Of a DNA stretch of 64,000 nucleotides, positions 1-9,900 are shown in pieces (position 1 is the stretch's first letter; every line of letters starts with the position of its first letter). This DNA comes from Channallabes apus (Eukaryota; Chordata; Actinopteri; Siluriformes; Clariidae): assembly GCA_030522415.1 (NCBI GenBank), contig CM060126.1, positions 7,969,852 to 8,033,851 of the forward strand, in the 5' to 3' direction. The notes beneath the pieces are model-generated. The model was not told where the DNA came from and made no database searches. It saw only the letters and a program-made list of their open reading frames with translations. Position numbers and translations under genes: made by a program.

Positions 1-1241
1 TTCCCCCATTTCCCCCCCTTTGCATTACATTAAATGATATCTTATTGTACAACCAGTGACTCATGCTACCATGCACCTGGCTTTCAACACACCTTTTTCA
101 AGCCACACAGTGTGGTGTTTGCATTGTTCACTTACCACAATATTATATAGCTAATGATTTCTGTCATGACAAAAAATGATTGTTTCAGTAATTATCTACA
201 TACATACATCCATGCATCTCATTAGTCCAACTAGGGACCATGGAGGCCAATTAGTACAATATTTTTACAACCGTAGTAGGACTTCTGGTCAACATTCGCG
301 CAATATGGCTAAATTTGTAATCGACAATTAGCCTAATCTGCATGTCTTTGGAATGTGAGAGGAAACGCACCAAACACGGGGAGAACATGCAAACTCCATG
401 AACACAGACCCTAAGGCGGAAATTGAACCCGGACCCTGGAGGTGCAAGGCGGCAGTGCTAACCACTAAGTCACCCTGCTACGCCCGGGCTCCAGGGCAAC
501 ACTACAGTCTCCACTGATTATGAACAATCATATTTTAAAAACTATACTAGATAGAAACGTGCTAGAAATTTTAAGGCATATTTTTTTTAGTTAATAGTAT
601 TTATTCCTGTCTCCCCACTTCCTTGTACCATTCTCGTATGAGGACTAGATATAATTACTTTGCCAAACTTCTTCCTGGTTGAAGACATATACAGTACACT
701 GTGTGTGTATATATAGTTGATGAAATCATACATAAATGATATCAGGGAAAGAGACTCACCCTGTATACACAAAATGAGTAAATATTTTCACTAATTATAC
801 TTATAAATATGCCTCAATCTTACGATGGATAAAAAATCCACTTTATATCCTGTATCACCCAATCTTAATATCAGAGAGTTAATTTTCCACCTGGATCATA
901 ATTATTATGATTATATTATTATTATACTAGGGAGTTGTGTGTTACACAAACAGTCTGCGTTGATAAGAAATCCCTGGGCCATGTACTGTAAATACAGGCA
1001 GCTGAGATATGAAGCACATGCATGAAATCATAGTTGATAGTGAATGCTGAATGCATGTTCTCATCCCACCCAGACCTGAGCTCCTGACAGGTCACCACCC
1101 TTTATGGAACTTGTTGTTTATTTCATTTAGCTTCAAAGTCTGAATGAATGTATGAGCATAATGATTTAGATATGATTTATAAGCTGCAATTAAATGAAAA
1201 TGTGCTTAATTAACAAAGATTTGCTCCTGTACAGTACTCAC
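1..1241 (-). other. ppp1r14a: Part of ppp1r14a intron 1
   Basis: This AT-rich DNA lies downstream of the ppp1r14a exon 1 donor on the minus strand, so it should be intronic. I looked for the next CPI-17 exon, which carries the conserved acidic segment after the inhibitory motif, and did not see it; it probably lies left of the window. Apart from one SINE fragment at 325-480, I recognise nothing here. Confidence 0.6.
325..480 (-). repeat. Mermaid/DANA-type SINE fragment
   Basis: The minus-strand reading contains the SINE hallmarks seen across this window: the 'aaccactaagtcaccctg' head, a 'gaacccggaccctggaggt' B-box region and the 'gagaacatgcaaactccat' core. The 3' tail part is missing, so the copy is truncated and old. 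It sits in the presumed ppp1r14a intron. Confidence 0.75.
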
Positions 1242-1439
1242 CCTTCCCAAGAAGAGCTCGTCCAGCCCCGCGTCTATCCATTTCTCCACATCCAGGCGCC
1301 TCTGCAGCTCCTTTCTGTTATATTTGACTGTAACTCGGGCTTGTCTCTTCTGTACACTCAGTCCTGACTCCCGGCTCGAGCCTCTGCTGGGAGAGTGCAC
1401 TTTACTGTTATACCGTCTGCCCACCCGGTTCGCTGCCAT
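1242..1439 (-). CDS. ppp1r14a: ppp1r14a (CPI-17) coding exon 1, partial gene
   Basis: Protein phosphatase 1 regulatory inhibitor subunit 14A. When phosphorylated by PKC or ROCK, CPI-17 inhibits myosin light-chain phosphatase and so raises calcium sensitivity of smooth muscle (family knowledge). Seen here: the ATG at 1439-1437 opens 66 codons beginning MAANRVGRR, then a basic Ser-rich stretch, then QKRQARVTVKYNRKELQRRL and DVEKWIDAGLDELF. This closely matches the start of mammalian CPI-17. Thr37 in ARVTVKY corresponds to the activating Thr38 of human. The exon ends in AGG followed by the donor GTGAGT (first intron base 1241), phase 0. An upstream in-frame ATG at 1490 would add 17 unrelated residues; I chose the inner ATG because it matches the family start. 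The rest of the protein lies outside the window. The gene diverges from spint2, the same arrangement as in human. Confidence 0.93.
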
Positions 1440-1625
1440 GACTCGGGTTGCACTCTGATGGTAACGCGTGCAATAATAAGAAAAGCGCACGGGTGAACCG
1501 ACATCAGCGCGCGAGTGAGTGAGGTGGAGTCAGTGATTAACCGCCTCACGCGGCTCCTAATTTCAGCCACATGGCGTCGCCACCAGTCAGCGCGTGTGTT
1601 ACAGCAGCGCATGCGCAGTGAAATT
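1440..1625 (-). promoter_or_regulatory. ppp1r14a: CpG-rich promoter/5'UTR of ppp1r14a with NRF1-like site
   Basis: The stretch immediately upstream of the ppp1r14a start codon is much richer in CpG than the AT-rich DNA around it. It holds GCGCATGCGCA at 1607-1617, a good match to the NRF1 consensus. No clear TATA box is seen at a sensible distance. A CpG-type promoter for ppp1r14a is an inference from position and composition. Confidence 0.5.
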
Positions 1626-1683
1626 ATTGTTCATTTGCAGTTTGTTGTGTGTGTTAGGTGTATTAGAATAATTTTGAATAATT

Positions 1684-2341
1684 CTAGTGACTCGGTTCAT
1701 CAAAATGAACGAATCTTTTTTTGAGTCATCTCGTTGATTTGATCAGAAATAAAATAAAAAGTTGCATTTTCAATAAAAAAAAGACCCCAATACGTCTACA
1801 TACACAAATTTTGGCTATAGTTCCAGTTAAGGAAAATATAACAATTAGGGCTGCACGATATTAGGAAATATGCGATATGTGATATGTTGTTGTTGAATAT
1901 TGCGATAACGATATTTCTTGCGATATAACATTTCCCTAGAGAAATGCATTTTTTTATCATTATTATTGGCTATTTTTTTTATCATTTATATATGTAATGA
2001 CCATAGTAAAATAAACAGGTAATAGATTCGTCTGATGTAATTAAATCTAATTTAGGCTAAAAAGAAACTATATGTCAAGGAAGTTGCAAATATTTAGACT
2101 TCTGCGTAGCGTCTATGGGAGTCACGTGACAAGGGATTGAACGGATCGGAGTAGAGGAGTCATTAAGAAAGAATCGCTCAATTCTGTTTCCTGTACATAG
2201 CCTACGGAGGTTTCGCGATGATTTGCGCATGCGCGCCCAGTAGAAAATGAACGAATCACTCTCCGAGACTGCTCGTTCTTCTGAGTCACGTTAAAGATTA
2301 AATCAAAAAGAACGAAGCGTTCATGAACAACTCATCACTAG
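1684..2341. mobile_element. Candidate non-autonomous inverted-repeat DNA element
   Basis: The left end begins CTAGTGACTCGGTTCAT and continues through GAACGAATCTTTTTTTGAGTC. The reverse complement of the right end begins CTAGTGATGAGTTGTTCATGAACG and continues into TCTTTTTGATT. These imperfect inverted termini of about 45 bases define an element of about 660 bp with no coding capacity. A second motif typical of other fish elements (AGGGCTGCACGATATT at about 1848) lies inside, so it may be composite. No target duplication is convincing. Confidence 0.45.
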
Positions 2342-3125
2342 TCTGAGCTCCCATTAACTGCCCCGTCCAACATGAAGTTGCATCAATATGCTTAATTTTT
2401 ACTTCAGTATGGAGTTAAGATCGCAAAACTCCGGACTTTTGGTAATTCCCATAATATCAAAATCTACAAAAGGGGGTAAAGCATTCTCATATTTAGCTCC
2501 TAAGCTTTGGAATAGCCTTCCAGACAGTGTTTGGGGCTCAGAAACAGTCTATCAGTTTAAAAGTAGACTCAAGACACATCTATTTAATCTGGCATACATA
2601 TAATCCAACACATAACCACCAGTATATCTAAATGCACACTCCTATAGTGTTGTTCTAGTTCTGACATATAAACGGTATCTACGCTAATTATTTTTCTTTT
2701 CCACTTGTTTTTCCTTTCTCAACCCATCCCGAGGCAACTGGAGATTGTGCCAGTTCCAGTAGGCAGAGGCCAAACCTGCGAAGATCTTGAGGCATCCAGA
2801 GAAGGACCACCTCCAGCTGGATTCTGCTTCATGATGGTTTGGATCTACACATGCTGCTCTTGAGCTTCTAGTGATCCAGACCGCCCTCTGTCCTCTGCAC
2901 CTGCTGAATCATCCCTGAACTGGACTCCATGATAACTCGGACAACTGTTGTTATATTGATGTCGTTATATAACTTTCTGTTATCCGTTATCACCCAAATG
3001 AGGATGGGTTCCCTGTTGAGTCACATTTTTTTCTCACTCATACACACTTCCATGAATTCTCTTTTTTAATTTTGTGAAGCTGCTTTGAGTCAATGGCCAT
3101 TGTAAAAAGCGCTATAAAAAATTTA
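2342..3125 (+). mobile_element. 5'-truncated L2-type LINE remnant
   Basis: The reading frame at 2388-2603 encodes the extreme C-terminus of an L2/CR1-like reverse transcriptase polyprotein: SKSTKGGKAFSYLAPKLWNS, LPDSVWGS and a final FKSRLKTHLF. An untranslated region follows containing 'cacccaaatgaggatgggtt'. It ends near 'aaaagcgctataaa', the L2-like 3' end also present at 62.6 kb. Everything upstream of the C-terminal 70 residues is missing. This is an ordinary dead-on-arrival copy. Confidence 0.75.
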
Positions 3126-3134
3126 ATATTGAAA

Positions 3135-3545
3135 TATTGAGTTGCATCTATAACAGTTTCTACTGTTTGTGAAAGGCTGTTCACAAGATTTTTGGAGTGT
3201 TTCTGTGAGAATTCATGCCCATTCATTCTGCAGAGCATTTATATAGAGGAGAGGCACTGATGTTGGACGAGAAGGCGTGGCTTGCAATCTCCATTCCAGT
3301 TCATCCCAAAGGTGCTCGATGGGGTTGAGGTCAGGGCTCTGTTTTTGGGCCAGTCAAGTTCTTATACACTGAACTCATCAAACCGTGTCTTTATAGTTCT
3401 GGCTTTGTGCACAGTCATGTTGTAATAGAAAAACTGTTGTCATAAAGTTACAAGCATAGCGTCGTCCCAGATGTCTTTGTATGCTGAAACATGCCATGAA
3501 GATTCCTCTTCACTGGGGATAAGAGGCCTGACTGATTGAAACTTT
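3135..3545. repeat. Decayed dispersed repeat, DNA-transposon derived
   Basis: Phrases such as 'ggtgctcgatggggttgag' and 'cacagtcatgttgtaataga' belong to a repeat I associate with many teleost genomes, probably the relic of a DNA transposon. No open frame and no clear termini are visible, so I cannot name the family from sequence alone. Confidence 0.4.
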
Positions 3546-3934
3546 CATGATTAACAAAACCAAATGAAACTGTTATTGAAAGAATATTAACAACAGCAAT
3601 AATCAAATTTAAAAATTATTTAAAAAATTTGGGATCACGATCAATCATAATCCTTTCATTAGATTAAAAGCTTTTTTTTTACTTAATTAAGTTTTCTGTC
3701 TAATTTAACACATGTTGCACATATTAATATACTAATGTTTAAAAATACAGAATTTTTTATTTCCATGAGCCATAATTATCAACATTAAAACAAAAAAAGG
3801 CTTGAAATATTTCACTTGATGTATTTTTTAACTATTCTTAATGCAAAAATATATACGTAATGTAATGTTACTTGCTAACATTTAATGGTGGCTGTGATTG
3901 TAATATTTACATTTAACTGTTCATAATTCACTTC

Positions 3935-4253
3935 CAGGGTCCGGGTTGGATTCCCGGCCAGGCTTGATTCCCGTCTCTGTGTGCATGGAGTTTGCATGTT
4001 CTCCCCATGCTTGCTGGGTTTCCTCCAGGTACTCCGGTTTCCTCCCACAGTCCAAAGACATGTAGGTTAGGTTAATTGGCGTTCCCAAAATTGACCATAG
4101 TGTGTGAATGAGTGTGTGTGTGTGCTCTGCGATGGATTGGCACGCTGTCCAGGGTGTACCCTGCCTGGTGCCCTGAGTCTCCTGGGATAGGCTCCAGATC
4201 CCCGCGACCCTAAATGCAGGATAAAGCGGTATAGAAGATGAATGAATGAAAGT
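3935..4253 (+). repeat. Mermaid/DANA-type SINE, 5' truncated
   Basis: Begins in the B-box region ('ggtccgggttggattcccgg') and continues through the conserved core ('gagtttgcatgttctcccca') and the 3' part ('gtccagggtgtaccctgcct'). It ends in 'gcggtatagaagatgaatga' with a short (GAAT)n tail. The tRNA-like A-box end is absent. Confidence 0.85.
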
Positions 4254-4639
4254 CTCTAGAGTTTAGTTCAGCAATATGTAGCTATAGTATTCTATAACTA
4301 TCATAGTGCAGATAAACCATTACAGCTAAGATGCATGTATAAAGGTTATTTTAGTTTTTATTTTTAGGTCAGATTACTGATGATATAACGACATACCATT
4401 TCAAAGTCTTACAGAGGATTCTTGATGTTAAGCTGAAGTAAGTTCCCAAATATAGGAATGGGTTGTGGTCCAGGGGGAAAGTTCTTGGGTGTCTGGGTAC
4501 TGATTAAGAGGTAAAAGAGGCACAGGTAAAGCCCAGCAATGATCAAGTAGCCCAACATGATGACTGTGCTCTTGCACTTCCACAGAAAGCACTACTTTGG
4601 CAGCCACACCAAGTCCTCTTTCTATACTGTATGAGCAGG

Positions 4640-4812
4640 GATACCTCAAGGCATTGATCGGAAGGACTGAAGTTCAAACCTCAGCACCAATAAGGTGCCG
4701 CTGTTAGGCCTTTGAGCAAGTCTCTTAACCCTCAACGCCTTGGATGTGGAATGAGTTAAAATGTAATTTGCTCTGGATAAGTGTGCCTGCCAAATGCAGT
4801 AAATGTAAATAT
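4640..4812 (+). repeat. Degenerate tRNA-derived SINE with L2-like tail
   Basis: Contains 'gaagttcaaacctcagcacc' (worn B box), 'gagcaagtctcttaaccctc' and the tail 'ctggataagtgtgcctgcca' followed by 'aaatgcagtaaatgtaaata'. The same order occurs in the better copy at 58.3 kb. The tail is the type shared with L2 LINEs in fish SINEs such as HAmo (family knowledge). Confidence 0.6.
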
Positions 4813-5549
4813 CGACCTGTCAATCATTTACATGATAGAACTTTAAATCTCCTAAATGTCAGTGTACAGTAGGAGAGGAGCGGATTTTTAGTACATAAGA
4901 TATTGTAAGTTTATTATTAGTAATTATACTATAGACTTGCTAACTGAACTGAGGACATAAACTTTATGAAGACTTTAGGAAATTTACTCAGAAATAGAGA
5001 TTACTTTGTTAGGATAAACAGTGAGAACCTGGTATTCAGTAATTTGGGTGCATCTGACTTTAAGAGAACAATGTACAGAACACGTTAGATGTTAGATTAG
5101 ACCTAAAAGACATTCTGTTAAGGACAATGACTACAGACAGAGATGAGAAAGTTAGTTTTCAATATTTGATTTAATTAAACAGCTTGGTAATTCATGCCAA
5201 TCTGTAATAAATATCTGTCTGAGCAAATAGGGAGATCTTTGACACCACCTATCTCCTACTCACAAGGCTGTGCTGGCCCATTTTTTTTCTTTTGTGGCTT
5301 AAAAATATACAGTCAGGTCCATATGTGTGTGTATGTGTGTTTGCATGCTCTTTTTGCATCTGTACACCAATACAATAAATCGAGAAATTAAATATTCAAG
5401 ATGTGCAATTGTCACTCCTAAATTCTTAATGCAATCATTTTGTTAATCTACTCAAATGAAATTTGTAAGTCTACATTTCAATCCTATTTTAATTGCTTCA
5501 TTTAAAATCCATTGTGGTGGTGCAGAAAGGCAAAAATATAAAAGCACGG

Positions 5550-5914
5550 TAGAGTAATGGTTAGAACTGTGGCCTTGCACCTGCAGGGTAGGAGTTTGAT
5601 TTCTACCATGGTTCTGTGTGCATGGAGTTTGCATAATTCTCCCTGTGGTTGAGAGGTTTCCTCCCCCAGTCCAAATACATGCAGATTAGGATAATCAGTG
5701 CTCCAAAATAGCCTGTAGAGTAAGTAGCCTGATATGCCAGGTGGCACATGGACCACCAAAAATACCAATATACACAAATGGAAGCATTGTTGCATAGTGT
5801 TTAGCCCCCTGGCCTTGCACGTCCAGGGTCGAGGGTTTGATTTCCACCTCGGAGTCTGCATGTTCTCCCCAGACCTAAGACATGAAGATTAGGGTAATTC
5901 CTGTTAGTTGCCCG

Positions 5915-5954
<40 letters not shown>

Positions 5955-6050
5955 CCTCTGATGGATTGGCACTCTGTCCAGGGTGTACCCTGCCTCATGC
6001 CCCGTCTCCTGGGATAGGCTCCATGTCCCTCCAAGACCCTGTATACGGTG
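5550..6050 (+). repeat. Two adjacent Mermaid-type SINE copies
   Basis: The first copy (about 5550-5725) has 'gtaatggttagaactgtggc', a worn B box and the core, but stops before the 3' half. The second (about 5784-6050) repeats the head and runs through to 'gtctcctgggataggctcca'. It lacks part of the core and carries a (GT)n run at 5917-5952 in the position where other copies have a short GT tract. Both have the same orientation. Confidence 0.75.
5917..5952. repeat. (GT)n microsatellite inside a SINE
   Basis: About 18 uninterrupted GT units. It has expanded from the short GT tract that other copies of this SINE carry at the same point. Confidence 0.95.
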
Positions 6051-6450
6051 TATACATAAATATTAACATATTGAGTAAGTTTTTTAGTTCAGAAAAAAGT
6101 TTCACAATTCTTTAATTCATTAAGTAAAATTCATGTTTATGAGAAAATGTGGAAACAGGAAAAAAATTTTACATAAAAAAAAAGCTGTGAATAAAATACA
6201 GTATACTGCATGTAGAACGGTGAAATTAACCAGATAAAGAGCGCCATCATCTGGGTGAGCATAGCAACTACAGTCTCAAAGGTTATTAAAAGTCTAGACA
6301 GAAGTAGCCGCTTTAGAAATACTTCAGACATGTCACAAAAAGTGGAGAAAAAGTTTTTTTGTACCGTGTTTACAAAATTTGTAGGTTAAAAAACAGCCGA
6401 GAAGAAAAAAAAACATAGACGCAGGTCGCCAGTCTTCTCAAGACAAACAA

Positions 6451-6458
6451 TGACGTCA
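6451..6458 (+). promoter_or_regulatory. spint2: Perfect cAMP response element upstream of spint2
   Basis: The palindrome TGACGTCA lies 136 bases before the spint2 start codon, in the presumed promoter. It matches the full CREB/ATF consensus. That it works in vivo is an inference. Confidence 0.45.
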
Positions 6459-6593
6459 GTATATCAGGAAGTAATTAGCCTGTAACAAGCGGAAGAACAC
6501 ACCTGTGAGCAATAAAGAGAGGTTTGTAACTGGGACGAAAGCAGCTCTTACAGTAGTTACTGTCGAGGGAGAAAAAAAAACCAACATCGGGAC

Positions 6594-6921
6594 ATGATTA
6601 GGGTACTTGTCTTGGCTTTGGTTTGCCTTTTAGGCACAGGATTAGTGGACGGGCAGAATGGATGTGAGTTCACCGAGCTGAACCAAGGTCTGAGCGCGGA
6701 CACTCTGGCCAACCAAGATCACCTGGTCGACATTTCGGACGCGCAGAATTGCCAAGATGTGTGTTGTACTAGAGACGACTGCCAGCTGGCTCTGATTGAT
6801 ACTCCTGCCGATGGATCTCCCCAGTGTTTCCTGGTGAATTGTATTAAAGACGGAAAATATGTTTGTGTTTTCGAAGCGAGTAACAGCGCCAAAGTGTACC
6901 GCAAGACCAACGTCTCAATAG
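6594..6921 (+). CDS. spint2: spint2 exon 1: signal peptide and MANSC domain
   Basis: The ATG is followed by a hydrophobic signal sequence (IRVLVLALVCLLGTGL), with cleavage likely after VDG. The mature part has the cysteine pattern of a MANSC domain: a first Cys in NGCEF, then QNCQDVCC, TRDDCQLAL, QCFLVNC and YVCVF. MANSC domains occur at the N-terminus of HAI-1 and related membrane proteins. NVS near the end is a possible N-glycosylation site. The donor is GTAAAC; the last base of the exon starts a split codon. Confidence 0.9.
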
Positions 6922-6966
6922 GTAAACACCGACAAAACGCGCGCGCTCTCTCTCACTCTCTCTCTT

Positions 6967-6997
<31 letters not shown>

Positions 6998-9900
6998 ACA
7001 CACACTTCTTCTAACGCACTTTTTCAATTGCGTCCCCCCACCCTCGGCAGATAGAACATGTAGTACTATTGCAGAATATCCTGTTCTAACATTTAATAGT
7101 ACTGAACTTCGCGAAAAGCGTTAAAAGCGAATCTGCGTTTCTCAAACTCCAGGTTGAAAATTCTGCATTGAGAAGCGTTGAGGCTAAAATAAATAAATAA
7201 ATAAAACACGGATTGTTGCGTGGCAACGCGCCACCCATATGCTGTAAAACTAGAAGCTAACACAATTATGAAACTTTTTTTTAAATGTACAGAACACTAT
7301 CTACATTACTTTGCTGACAAATTTTAAATAGTGAATATTGTAAAATTAGTGACTTATTTTTCTAAAAAAAACTTTTGTAAACATGTATGTATTACGTAGC
7401 TCCGATAAAAGCGATTCTGCGTTTCTCAAACTGTCAGTTAAAATACCATACCAAGAGCCATAGAGGTTAAAAACACGGACTGTTTCGTAGCAATGCCTAG
7501 CAATAGAAGCTAATGACGATTATAAAACTTTTTTTTAAAGATACCAAACATTATGTACATTGGTTTGCTGAAGTAAAAAAAAAAAAAAAATCTGGTGAAT
7601 ATTTGTTTTTCTTCAGAACAAAAATGTAAATTATAGATGTATTCAAAGTTACAACTTTGTCTTATATTTGTTACACGCTGGTGTTTTTGGTTAATTGTTC
7701 TGGTAAAACAACAAGTTTTCAGAGTAACTGATTGATTAGCATAAACAACTTTATTAATTTTAATAATACAGGTTACCCTGTCACCACTGCCTGTGAACTG
7801 GTGATCAGTACGTTTAATTATACTCAACAGCAGCTTTTCAAAAGAAAACTAGGGAAATTAATATGTATTAAATCAAAATGATCATATTGTCCCTGGTGAG
7901 TGAGCCGAGGGCGATGGTGGTAAGAAAACCCTCCCTGAAATGACAATAAGAAGAAACAATGGCCACTGTTAAAAGCACTGTAAATAAAATTGAATCCAAT
8001 CAAGGATCAGAGTGGCAACAGACTGTTCTACAAATTCATAAGGGTGTAACCGAGTTGAAGTAAACCATGACTTGATCGCACCCAAAGAATGTTGTTAAGC
8101 AGCTGTACTGTTCTTTCTTATTGTCTTTCTTCATTCCTACTTAAACGCCTCGATAAACTGGTTTTCTTACAGAACCTTCTGATTGCAAGGTACGTTCCTG
8201 GTGATGACCAAATAAAACAAACAAAAGCACGCACACACAAAAAAAAACTATGAAACAGTGGGAATACTGTTGTTTACTTGTTGAAAATCCCCTTTACTAT
8301 GTGTGTTTCAGATTACTGTCGTTTGGAAAAGGACGTAGGTCCATGCCGGGCATCCTTCCCTCGATTCTACTACGATGTCACTAACCAAGCCTGTGTAGAA
8401 TTTGTGTACGGGGGATGTGGTGGAAACAGTAACAACTTCAATACAATGAATGATTGTCAGAACGCTTGTAGTGGTGTAACAGGTAAACGTCTGTCTGTCC
8501 GACTTTGAGTCCTGTCTGAACAGCAGTTATGATGGATGTGAACATCTATATAATTTCAGTCCTGAACACAATTATAAATGTGATGATGGAATGGTCATGT
8601 TGAAGGACAAAACAAGAGCGGAAAAAAAAAAATCTACTTTTGGAACTTGAGATTATCATGATGAGCTGTTTCTTGAACACTTTGATATGCTGCCTGATAC
8701 TGTAAGTTTGAAATCGTAGCTATGAAACCTGCATTATACATCTTTCAATTGCCAAAAAAAAAAGTTTCACATCTTTATTACTTGGTTATTCTTTAATTCA
8801 AGTCTTCCAATGAATGAAAACATAAATTTCCTTATAGTCAGTGTGGACTCTTTAAAATATTAAAAAAAAAATTAGTTTGTTTATAAATGTAACTTTTTGA
8901 TGCAACGGCATACCTGCTGATCCTAGGTGACTGAGAAGCTTGTCACCCCTAATCCTTTAGTACAATGCAGCAATAATGTTGCTGCTGTTGTCGGTCCTTC
9001 GGGTGCTCCCGCTGAGGGGTCGCCTCAGTGGACCATCCAATCCGCACATGACTTTGGCACAGGTTTTCCCACCAGATGCCCTTCCTGACTCAACCCTCCC
9101 ATTTTTAAATTTTTTTTTATTCGGGCTTAGGACGGGTACTGCATCTAGTGGCTGGAGTTTGAGCATTGGGTGGGAATTGAACACAGGCCTTCCACATGTC
9201 ATGTGAGAAACCTACCACTGAGTAACCAATGCCCCGCAATGCAATAATATTTATATATATTAAATTTCTAAATATGTACAGTACCAGTCAAAAATATAGA
9301 TGCAACTTTTTCTATATTTAAGAACAATGGCTCTCATGAAGATTATCCCAGTAAAGCAGAGAAGTTGTTCATTTAGAGTTACCAGCCTCAGATTAGAGCC
9401 GTTATGAACGCTTGATTATTGCTTATTTTGGATCCCTTCAGCATTGTTTTAAAATGTAGAAAGAAAGAAAATCAGCAAAGACCAAGAGGGATTAATACAT
9501 TAATCTTGTTTGCGGTAATTCAATACTTTACCTAATTAGACGATCATGTTTCTTGCTGAAGTGTGAAATGCTTCCTGTGTGGACATTTTTATTTATTTTT
9601 TAAACTTGTACAGCAAATAATCGTATCGACACAGCTTCTGTGGGCAGATTAAAGTACTTATTTTTAATATGGTAAAAACTTGATGCTTACTGGAAAGCAG
9701 AATTTTAGTACATCGTTGTGATGCATTACATCATTGTACCACCTGGATGCCGTGTCTCTGGGCTTTTACTCGTTTTGCCCTGTTGAACAGCTTTTCCTAT
9801 GATAATTTAGAAGAGAATCTCAGCAACTGCCAAATACTTAACTGGTAATGACCATGACTAACGTCTCCAAATGAAATGTATTAAAAGCCAGTCAGACCCA

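Noticed and set aside
8174..8190. Possible 17-base micro-exon between spint2 exons 1 and 2 (TTACAG...GTACGT borders)
   Set aside because: Including it would end in phase 0, while exon 2 needs one base from upstream. Exon 1 joins exon 2 directly and in frame, so the micro-exon would break the protein.
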